This document shows positions 57,484 through 64,000 of a stretch of DNA of 64,000 nt, one piece after another (position 1 is the stretch's first letter; each line of letters opens with the position of its first letter). A program made the position numbers and the translations under genes. The notes under the pieces were generated by a model. That model had not been told where the DNA came from. It saw nothing but the letters and a program-made list of their open reading frames with translations, and did no database searches. The DNA is from Streptomyces olivochromogenes (GTDB lineage: Bacteria; Actinomycetota; Actinomycetes; Streptomycetales; Streptomycetaceae): the NCBI RefSeq assembly GCF_001514115.1, contig NZ_KQ948457.1:63829-127828 (forward strand), written 5' to 3'.

Positions 57484-58871
57484 GCGAGAAAGCCAAGGAC
57501 GCGGAAGTGACCATTCCCGCACAGGCACAGGACGAAGGCGGCGCCACCCTCACCAAGGACGCCGCTCCCGGTGACGTCCTGCTGAAGGTGACCGGACTGC
57601 AGAAGCACTTCCCCATCCGGAAGGGCCTGCTGCAGCGACAGGTCGGTGCCGTGCGCGCCGTCGACGGCCTCGACTTCGAGGTGCGCTCCGGGGAGACCCT
57701 GGGCGTCGTGGGCGAGTCCGGCTGCGGCAAGTCCACGATGGGCCGGCTCATCACGCGGCTGCTCGAACCGACCGCGGGCAAGGTCGAGTTCCAGGGCAAG
57801 GACATCACGCACCTCGGTGTGGGCGGTATGCGTCCGATGCGCCGTGACGTCCAGATGATCTTCCAGGACCCGTACTCGTCACTCAACCCCCGCCACACGG
57901 TCGGCACGATCATCAGTGCCCCGTTCAAGCTGCAGGGCGTGACCCCCGAGGGCGGTGTCAAGAAGGAGGTCCAGCGACTGCTGTCGGTCGTCGGCCTCAA
58001 CCCCGAGCACTACAACCGCTATCCGCACGAGTTCTCCGGCGGCCAGCGCCAGCGCATCGGCATCGCCCGCGCGCTCGCGCTCAACCCGAAGCTGGTCGTC
58101 GCGGACGAGCCGGTGTCGGCGCTGGACGTGTCCATCCAGGCGCAGGTCGTCAACCTTCTCGACGACCTGCAGCAGGAGCTCGGCCTCACGTACGTGATCA
58201 TCGCGCACGACCTGTCGGTGGTCCGGCACGTCTCGGACCGGATCGCGGTGATGTACCTCGGCAAGATCGTGGAGCTCGCCGACCGCGACTCGCTCTACAA
58301 GGCGCCGATGCACCCGTACACCAAGGCGCTGATGTCCGCGGTGCCGATCCCGGACCCCAAGCGCCGGAACGTGAAGAGCGAGCGCATCCTGCTCAAGGGC
58401 GATGTGCCCTCGCCGATCGCGCCGCCGAGCGGCTGCCGCTTCCACACGCGGTGCTGGAAGGCCACGGAGATCTGCAAGACGACCGAGCCGCCGCTCGTGG
58501 AGCTGAAGCCCGGCCAGCAGGTCGCCTGCCACCACCCGGAGAACTTCGAGGACCAGGCACCGCAGGACACGGTGCTGCTGTCCGTGGCGAAGGAGGCCGC
58601 GGCGCTCGTGGCCGACGAGGTGCTGGCGGAGTCGGCGGAGACGTCGGCGGCGGTGGCCGCGGAACTGGAAACCACGGAGGAGACTCCGGAGCCCGCCGCG
58701 GAGACGACCACCGAGCCCGCCGAGGAGGCCGCCCCCGAGGAGGCTGCCCCCGAGGAAGCTGCCCCCGAGGAGGCCGCCCCCGAAGAGGCCGCTGCCGAAG
58801 AGGCTTCCGAAACGGTCGCCGTCGACGAGTCCGACTCGTCGGAGGAGTCGGGATCCGACAGCAAGAAGTGA
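57480..58871 (+). CDS. Oligopeptide ABC transporter ATP-binding protein (OppF/DppF type) with acidic repeat tail
   Basis: 463 residues, about 100 longer than usual. Walker A GESGCGKS, signature FSGGQRQR, Walker B VVADEPVSALD, switch His in IAHDLS, and the C-terminal CRFHTRCWKA cysteines. After residue 370 comes a disordered tail with five near-identical EEAAP/EEAAA units and an acidic Ser-rich end (SDSSEESGSDSKK). GTG start overlaps the OppD stop. Last gene of the operon. Confidence 0.95.
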   Translation: MSEKAKDAEVTIPAQAQDEGGATLTKDAAPGDVLLKVTGLQKHFPIRKGLLQRQVGAVRAVDGLDFEVRSGETLGVVGESGCGKSTMGRLITRLLEPTAGKVEFQGKDITHLGVGGMRPMRRDVQMIFQDPYSSLNPRHTVGTIISAPFKLQGVTPEGGVKKEVQRLLSVVGLNPEHYNRYPHEFSGGQRQRIGIARALALNPKLVVADEPVSALDVSIQAQVVNLLDDLQQELGLTYVIIAHDLSVVRHVSDRIAVMYLGKIVELADRDSLYKAPMHPYTKALMSAVPIPDPKRRNVKSERILLKGDVPSPIAPPSGCRFHTRCWKATEICKTTEPPLVELKPGQQVACHHPENFEDQAPQDTVLLSVAKEAAALVADEVLAESAETSAAVAAELETTEETPEPAAETTTEPAEEAAPEEAAPEEAAPEEAAPEEAAAEEASETVAVDESDSSEESGSDSKK

Positions 58872-58913
58872 ACAGGTCGAAGTGAACAGCTCGGTGTGAA
58901 TTCACCGAAACGT

Positions 58914-58949
58914 ATGCCCCGGTAACCAGAGAAATGGTTACCGGGGCAT
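58914..58949 (+). terminator. Strong intrinsic terminator of the importer operon
   Basis: ATGCCCCGGTAACC (58914-58927) pairs perfectly with GGTTACCGGGGCAT (58936-58949), eight-base loop, followed by TTGTTTTG. It separates the operon from the convergent secreted-protein gene. Confidence 0.93.
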
Positions 58950-58965
58950 TTGTTTTGAAGAATTA

Positions 58966-59487
58966 TCAGGAACTGGTTTCCCAGTAGTGCCAGCCGACCG
59001 AAGTCGCCGGAAGCTTGGCCGTACCCCTCGCGAGCGTCGTCACCGAACAGTTCGGGTTCGTGCGGTTCGACTCCCATCCGACCTTGAAGCCGTTGGAGCC
59101 GTACTGCAGGTTCCCGTACTTGTTGGAGCGGATGTTGTGCGAGTACGTGTGGCCGGTCGTGATCGCCACGGACTTGGTGATGCTGCCGCTCACCGACGCC
59201 TTGGCCGAGGCGAAGAGGTAGCTCGCGCTCACCTCCAGGGAGGCGGAGACGCTGTACGTGATGGTGGACGCCCTGGTGACGGAGGCGGTGATGGTGCCGC
59301 CCGGACCATCCTTGAAGTAGGCCCCCGAGGCGGGAATCCGATAGGCCGAGTGCGAGGTGATCAGGACCCCGTAATCGACCGGGCACGACCTTTTCGGAGT
59401 GACGGCCGCCGAGGCCGGCGCCGCACCCGCGACGAGCGGCATTACTCCGGCGACGACGAGTGTGGCCAGCTTGGTTCTCTTACGCAT
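58966..59487 (-). CDS. Small secreted protein, beta-strand rich, function unknown
   Basis: 173 residues from ATG 59487 (GGGGGAAA upstream). A Sec signal peptide (MRKRTKLATLVVAGVMPL to ASA, about 28 residues). The mature part is rich in alternating Ser/Thr and hydrophobic residues (ITASVTRASTITYSVSASLEVSASY, then ASVSGSITKSVAITTGHTYSHNI), a pattern typical of amphipathic beta-hairpins such as those of aerolysin-like pore formers; two cysteines remain. The resemblance is to pattern only, not to a recognised family. Confidence 0.85.
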   Translation of the reverse strand: MRKRTKLATLVVAGVMPLVAGAAPASAAVTPKRSCPVDYGVLITSHSAYRIPASGAYFKDGPGGTITASVTRASTITYSVSASLEVSASYLFASAKASVSGSITKSVAITTGHTYSHNIRSNKYGNLQYGSNGFKVGWESNRTNPNCSVTTLARGTAKLPATSVGWHYWETSS

Positions 59488-59834
59488 GAATTTCCCCCAT
59501 GCAAGTGGTCCGGCCTCCGTTTTGGCGGAGCCCGTCAAGCTGGAATGAGCGTATGAAGTTGACCGAGGCCGGTCAATCACATCCCGTGGAGTTGAGCAAC
59601 AATTGAGCCTGCCGCTTTGTGCGGTAAAAACTCGGGAACGGCCGGGTCTTCGTGCGGTCAAATGGAGGACTGTTTCCGCCCGTTCGGGGAGACCGGGAGG
59701 CGATCGTCAGGAGTCAACCGGCGGGTAGGCCATGACGATTGGGTAAAGTCATGAACATGCCCGAATGAAAGAGTGCAGAGTCTCGCGTGTCCAACTGATC
59801 GGGAACGATCGGAACACGTACGAAAGGGACGCTC
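59488..59834. other. Divergent intergenic region, no gene
   Basis: 347 bp between the secreted-protein gene and the M1 peptidase gene, with lower GC around 59540-59620. It must hold both promoters; I cannot assign boxes. GAAAGGGA before 59835 is the peptidase ribosome site. Confidence 0.4.
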
Positions 59835-61226
59835 ATGGCACTCTCCCGTTCGGCGCGTTTAGGGGCCCTCGCGACCGCGGCGGCCTCTTTCCTCGTCATC
59901 GCCGCCTCCTCCGCCCCGACCCCGGGCGCCGACGGCATCGGCGACTCCTACTTCCCCCAGCTCGGCAACGGCGGCTTCGACGCCCGCCACTACGACCTGA
60001 ACGTGGCGTACAACCCGGACACCGACCGTCTGGACGGCCGTACGACCCTCACGGCCCGCGCCACCCAGTCCCTCTCCTCCTTCGACCTCGACCTCCAGAA
60101 ACTGGAGGTCACCCGCGTCGAAGTGGACGGCAGACGCGCCGACTTCACCCGCGACGGCGACGAGATCCACATCACCCCGCACGGGGCGATCCGCAAGGGC
60201 AGGACCTTCACCGTCACCGTCACCTACGGCGGCGTCCCCGAAGCCCTCAACGGTCCCATCGTCTTCGGCTCCGACTACGGGTGGATGAAGACCGCCGACG
60301 GAGTCTTCGTGGCCTGTGAGCCCAACGCCGCCTCCACCTGGTTCCCCTCCAGCGACCACCCCTCCGACAAGGCCACCTACGACATCCGGATCAAGGCGCC
60401 CAAGGGCCTGACGGGCGTCTCCAACGGGCGGCTGATATCGACGTACGACAAGGGCGGCAGCACGGTCGCGCACTGGCGCGAGAGCAGGCCGATGGCGACC
60501 TACCTCGCGACCGCGACCATCGGGAAGTTCGACGTGAAGACGGGGACGACCCCGGCCGGGACACCGATCTACGTGGCCATCGACCCGGTGCTCGCGGGCA
60601 GCAACAGCGTCGACGTGTACGCCGTGACGGCCGAGGCCACCGACTACTGGTCGCAGGTCTTCGGGCCCTACCCCTTCGAGGAGACCGGCGCGATCGTCGA
60701 CGACATGCCGGAGGCGGGGTTCTCGCTGGAGGTGCAGTCGAAGCCCGCGTACTCCGCCGTGCGCTCGGAGTCGACCATCGTGCACGAGCTGGCCCACCAG
60801 TGGTTCGGCGACTCCGTGTCGGTGGCACGCTGGAAGGACATCTGGCTGAACGAGGGCTTCGCGACCTACGCCCAGTGGCTGTGGTCCGAGCACAAGGGGA
60901 TCCGCTCGGCGCACGACTCCTTCCTCGCCGGCTACAACTCGCGCCCCGGGGACTCGGCCTTCTGGGGGACCGTCGTCGCCGACCCGCAGCGCGACACCAT
61001 GTTCGCCTCGGCGGTCTACCAGCGCGGCGCGATGACCTTGCAGATGCTGCGCGAGCGCATCGGCGACACCGCGTTCTTCAAACTGCTGCCCGCCTGGACG
61101 AAGCTCCACAAGTACGGCAACGCCGACACCGCCGACTTCATCCGCCTCGCCGAGAGGATCTCAGGGCAACAGCTCGACGACCTTTTCCAGACCTGGCTGT
61201 TCACCACAGGGAAACCAGCCCTGTAA
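59835..61226 (+). CDS. Secreted M1-family zinc metallopeptidase
   Basis: 463 residues with a signal peptide ending near ASSAPTPGADG. Zinc motif HELAHQ with the third ligand Glu 18 residues on (WLNEGFATY). The usual exopeptidase GxMEN loop is not recognisable (SLEVQSKPAYS stands there), as in short secreted actinobacterial members. Lacks the long C-terminal helical domain of aminopeptidase N. Likely an extracellular aminopeptidase; its products could feed the oligopeptide importer upstream. Confidence 0.93.
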   Translation: MALSRSARLGALATAAASFLVIAASSAPTPGADGIGDSYFPQLGNGGFDARHYDLNVAYNPDTDRLDGRTTLTARATQSLSSFDLDLQKLEVTRVEVDGRRADFTRDGDEIHITPHGAIRKGRTFTVTVTYGGVPEALNGPIVFGSDYGWMKTADGVFVACEPNAASTWFPSSDHPSDKATYDIRIKAPKGLTGVSNGRLISTYDKGGSTVAHWRESRPMATYLATATIGKFDVKTGTTPAGTPIYVAIDPVLAGSNSVDVYAVTAEATDYWSQVFGPYPFEETGAIVDDMPEAGFSLEVQSKPAYSAVRSESTIVHELAHQWFGDSVSVARWKDIWLNEGFATYAQWLWSEHKGIRSAHDSFLAGYNSRPGDSAFWGTVVADPQRDTMFASAVYQRGAMTLQMLRERIGDTAFFKLLPAWTKLHKYGNADTADFIRLAERISGQQLDDLFQTWLFTTGKPAL

Positions 61227-61273
61227 GCCTTTCTTTGTAAGGTGCAACCCCCGCGACAGGTGAGAATGTCCGG

Positions 61274-61939
61274 GTGCTTCAGGAACTGTTCACCCCCTCC
61301 GTCCAGCATGTGCTCGACCTCGTGGGGATCTTCGTCTTCGCGATCTCCGGCGCCCTGCTGGCCGTCCGCAAGAACTTCGACGTCTTCGGCATCGCCGTCC
61401 TCGCCGAGGTCACCGCACTGGGCGGAGGGCTGTTCCGCGACATGGTCATCGGGGCCGTGCCCCCGGCCGCGTTCACCGACCTCGGCTACTTCAGCACCCC
61501 GCTGCTCGCCGCGCTGCTGGTGTTCTTCCTCCACCCGGAGGTGGAGCGCATCCAGGTCGCGGTCAACGTCTTCGACGCGGCCGGACTCGGCCTGTTCTGC
61601 GTCGCGGGCACCACGAAGGCGTACGAGTACGGCCTCGGCCTGACCTCGTCCGCCGCCCTGGGTCTTGCCACCGCGGTCGGCGGCGGTGTGCTGCGCGACG
61701 TCCTCGCCAACGAGGTGCCCTCACTGCTGCGCTGGGACCGCGATCTGTACGCGGTCCCAGCGATCGTCGGCGCCACGATGGTGGTCCTGTGCATCCGCTA
61801 CGACGCGCTGTCCCCGTTCACCAGCGGGCTCGCGGCCGTCACCGCTTTCGTCCTGCGGCTGCTTGCGATGCGGTACCACTGGCGAGCGCCTCGTGCTTGG
61901 CACCGCCGGTCGACGGCGACGGAGTCGGAGACTCCTTAG
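61274..61939 (+). CDS. TRIC-type channel/UPF0126 (YadS-like) membrane protein
   Basis: 221 residues, two repeats of three helices. GIFVFAISGALLAVRKNFDVFGIAVLAEVTALGGGLFRDM and ATAVGGGVLRDVLANEVP are the duplicated glycine-rich signatures of trimeric intracellular cation channel homologues. GTG start. The last 101 bases overlap the convergent esterase gene. Confidence 0.94.
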   Translation: MLQELFTPSVQHVLDLVGIFVFAISGALLAVRKNFDVFGIAVLAEVTALGGGLFRDMVIGAVPPAAFTDLGYFSTPLLAALLVFFLHPEVERIQVAVNVFDAAGLGLFCVAGTTKAYEYGLGLTSSAALGLATAVGGGVLRDVLANEVPSLLRWDRDLYAVPAIVGATMVVLCIRYDALSPFTSGLAAVTAFVLRLLAMRYHWRAPRAWHRRSTATESETP

Positions 61940-63068
61940 CGTGCGCCCCCGGCCCGATCTGCAGGGTCAGCCAACGGAAGGTCTCCGGGATCTGCGGTCG
62001 CCACAGGGCCATGTTGTGGCCGCCCGCGCTCCGCGGCAGCAGCACGACCTGCACGCTCGTCGGTGCCTTCGCGATCGACTGGAGCGCCGCGCCGGCCTCG
62101 TAGCCGTCGTGCGTCTCGCCGGAGAGGTAGAGGGAGATGCGGGGCGGCGTGCGGTAGGACTTGAGCAGCAGGTAGGGATTGTTCTCCCGGCGCAGCGTCA
62201 GGCTCCGCGCCGTGAGCGAATTGCGTTCGCCGATCGGGTCGTTGTACCCGGACATGCTCACCGCGGCCCGGAAGCGGTCGGGGTGGGCGACGGCGAGCTT
62301 GGCCGCGCAGTGCGCCCCGGCCGAGTAGCCGGCCACGCCCCAGCCGTCCGGCGCGGACTTCGCCCGGAAGTTGTCCACCACCATCTTCGGCACGTCGATG
62401 CTGAGCCAGGTGTCGGCGTTCACCTTGCCGGGCACGTTCGCGCAACCGGTGTCGGTCTTGGCCAGCAGATTCGTGCGCGGCGCCACCAGGATGAACGGCG
62501 CGACCTGTCCGTCGCGCATCAGGGGCAGCAACTGCTCATGCACCTTCAGCGAACCGAACCACGCCTTCGCCGAGCCCGGATAGCCGGGCAGCAGCTCCAC
62601 GACGGGGAACTTCCGGTTGCGGTAGGCGGGCTCGTTGTACTGCGGCGGCAGCCAGACGTAGACCTCCGCGTCCACACCCGACACCTGGCCGTGCAGCTGG
62701 GTGACCTTCACCCCGCCCGCCTTGGACATACCGGGGCCGTCGGCCGCCGAGAACGTCTGGCGGACCTTGGGGAGCTTGCGCAGCGAGATACCGCCGGTGC
62801 CGTCACGGCCGAGGTTGGCGGCCGCCCGCACGTGGTTGCCCGTGCCGAGCAGGTCGGCCCAGTTGTCGTACAGGCTGTTGGCGTTGTTCACGAGCACGAA
62901 GACGAGGGTGATCGCGGTGCCCTGGGCGAACAGCAGCATCACCATCCGGGCCACGCTGCGCAGCACCTTGGGGCCGGGAATGCGCGACCACAGCACGAGA
63001 GGAAGGATCAGGGCGACCGCGACCAGGACGATGGCGGTGAGGAGGAACGGCGTTCCGGTGAGGCTCAC
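61839..63068 (-). CDS. Membrane-anchored esterase-D-fold hydrolase
   Basis: 409 residues from GTG 63068 (AGGAAGAG upstream); the longer frame has no better start. Two to three N-terminal helices (to about residue 85), then an esterase domain with nucleophile motif GYSAGAH and His in SAGGHNMALWRPQ, like actinobacterial mycolyltransferase/feruloyl-esterase-fold proteins. The Ala/Ser-rich C-terminus lies in the overlap with the channel gene. Predicted to act outside the membrane; substrate unknown. Confidence 0.88.
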   Translation of the reverse strand: MSLTGTPFLLTAIVLVAVALILPLVLWSRIPGPKVLRSVARMVMLLFAQGTAITLVFVLVNNANSLYDNWADLLGTGNHVRAAANLGRDGTGGISLRKLPKVRQTFSAADGPGMSKAGGVKVTQLHGQVSGVDAEVYVWLPPQYNEPAYRNRKFPVVELLPGYPGSAKAWFGSLKVHEQLLPLMRDGQVAPFILVAPRTNLLAKTDTGCANVPGKVNADTWLSIDVPKMVVDNFRAKSAPDGWGVAGYSAGAHCAAKLAVAHPDRFRAAVSMSGYNDPIGERNSLTARSLTLRRENNPYLLLKSYRTPPRISLYLSGETHDGYEAGAALQSIAKAPTSVQVVLLPRSAGGHNMALWRPQIPETFRWLTLQIGPGAHAKESPTPSPSTGGAKHEALASGTASQAAAGRKR

Positions 63069-63283
63069 GGTGTGTGCGGCTCTTCCTGTGACGGGCTGGA
63101 TCAACGGTCTGCAGCTGCATCGGGTTCTATGTCCTTGGAGAGGGGGATCCGATGCCGTTGGTTCACGGAAGAGTTCGGACACTTACCAAGAAATTGCCGA
63201 AACCTCACTCCCGGGTGACGGGGTTCACATGCCCGAAACAGTAAAAGCTACCGCTTAGTAATTACCTGTTGTACCGTTCAGGC

Positions 63284-64000
63284 ATGTCAGAAGCAGCTAC
63301 CGCACAGGCCGCGCGCGCCGCGATCGGTGACAGCGAGTTCGACCGCGACACCGCGGTCACCCTGCGCGAACCCGGCGTCTACGACATCGACCTGTCCGCC
63401 GGATGGACCATCATCAGCGCCGTCAACGGCGGCTATCTGCTCGCCGTCCTGGGCCGCGCCCTCTCCGACGCCCTGCCGCACAGCGACCCGTTCACCGTCT
63501 CCGCGCACTATCTGACCGCGTCGCAACCCGGCCCGGCTGTGGTCCGAACGGACGTCGTCCGGACGGGGCGGACCCTGTCGACCGGGCAGGCCTCGCTCTT
63601 CCAGTACGACGACGAGGGCCGCGAGGTCGAACGGATCCGCGTACTCGCCTCGTACGGCGACCTCGACGCCCTGCCCGACGACGTCCGCACCACGGCGGCA
63701 CCTCCCGTGATCCCGCCCATGGAGCACTGCTTCGGGCCGGAGGACGGACCGGCGCCCGTCGAGGGCAGCTCCGCCATCACCGAGCGGCTGATGCTCAAGC
63801 TCGACCCCGCGACTCTCGGTTGGGCCCTGGGGGCGCCGTCCGGGAAGGGCGAGATGCGCTCCTGGTTCGGGCTCGCCGACGGCCGTGACCCCGACCCTCT
63901 CTCGCTGCTCCTCGCGGTGGACGCGCTGCCGCCCACCGCCTTCGAGCTCGGTATCTCCGGCTGGGTGCCGACGGTCGAACTGACGGTCCATGTGCGCTGC
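63284..64000 (+). CDS. Acyl-CoA thioesterase-family protein (partial, runs off the window)
   Basis: 239 residues are visible from ATG 63284 with no stop before the end. The N-terminal hotdog part (SAGWTIISAVNGGYLLAVLGRAL and HYLTASQPGPAVVRTDVVRTGRTLS) and a second repeat fit a double-hotdog, TesB-like thioesterase. The upstream gap is slightly AT-rich and may hold the promoter. Substrate unknown. Confidence 0.88.
   Translation, partial: MSEAATAQAARAAIGDSEFDRDTAVTLREPGVYDIDLSAGWTIISAVNGGYLLAVLGRALSDALPHSDPFTVSAHYLTASQPGPAVVRTDVVRTGRTLSTGQASLFQYDDEGREVERIRVLASYGDLDALPDDVRTTAAPPVIPPMEHCFGPEDGPAPVEGSSAITERLMLKLDPATLGWALGAPSGKGEMRSWFGLADGRDPDPLSLLLAVDALPPTAFELGISGWVPTVELTVHVRC

Overview
The window is chromosomal DNA of a Streptomyces or close relative. 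It has very high GC with GC-rich third codon positions, GTG/TTG starts, ATGA-coupled genes, a SARP regulator, a class II DAHP synthase, mycoredoxin and SseB-type genes, and one TTA codon in a regulator.

Bases 1-28,300 are the downstream part of a nonribosomal peptide (NRPS) gene cluster. It opens inside a large NRPS (A-PCP-E, C-A-PCP, C-[dead A]-PCP-TE). Next come an ABC-2 permease, a cytochrome P450 and a TauD-like oxygenase. A tryptophan supply set follows (trpC, trpD, trpG, trpE and a DAHP synthase) around a MocR-type regulator, then a type II thioesterase. A tightly overlapping five-gene operon comes last: a cysteine-synthase-like PLP enzyme, an argininosuccinate-lyase homologue, an ATP-grasp ligase, an A-PCP-thioesterase-like protein and a PduX-like GHMP kinase. 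Kinase, PLP enzyme and lyase match the route proposed for 2,3-diaminobutyrate from threonine in pacidamycin biosynthesis. The last NRPS module has an adenylation domain stripped of its catalytic motifs, while the free-standing A-PCP protein ends in an alpha/beta-hydrolase domain whose nucleophile position is Cys (GHCTG), as in the aminoacyl shuttles SyrC and CmaE. I infer that this operon makes a diamino acid and loads it in trans onto the dead module. That is the main find of the window.

Bases 28,300-36,250 hold an MMPL exporter with a coupled two-component pair, a second histidine kinase and response regulator (TTA codon, so probably bldA-dependent), an unrecognised gene and a SARP regulator. 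They may belong to the cluster or flank it.

Bases 36,250-44,600 are a decayed accessory segment. It holds two tRNA 3'-end fragments, a frameshifted IS256-type transposase, a fused remnant gene and a few isolated genes (two lipoproteins, mycoredoxin, SMI1/KNR4). It is bounded by a 113-bp repeat (89% identical by hand count) of the 3' end and terminator region of sdaA, which suggests an old integration at the sdaA 3' end.

Bases 44,500-64,000 are conserved core chromosome: sdaA, glyA, gcvH and gcvT behind a tandem glycine riboswitch, a P-loop ATPase, two SseB-like genes, a five-gene oligopeptide ABC importer closed by a strong terminator, a small secreted protein, an M1 peptidase, a TRIC-type channel, a membrane-anchored esterase and the start of a thioesterase-family gene.
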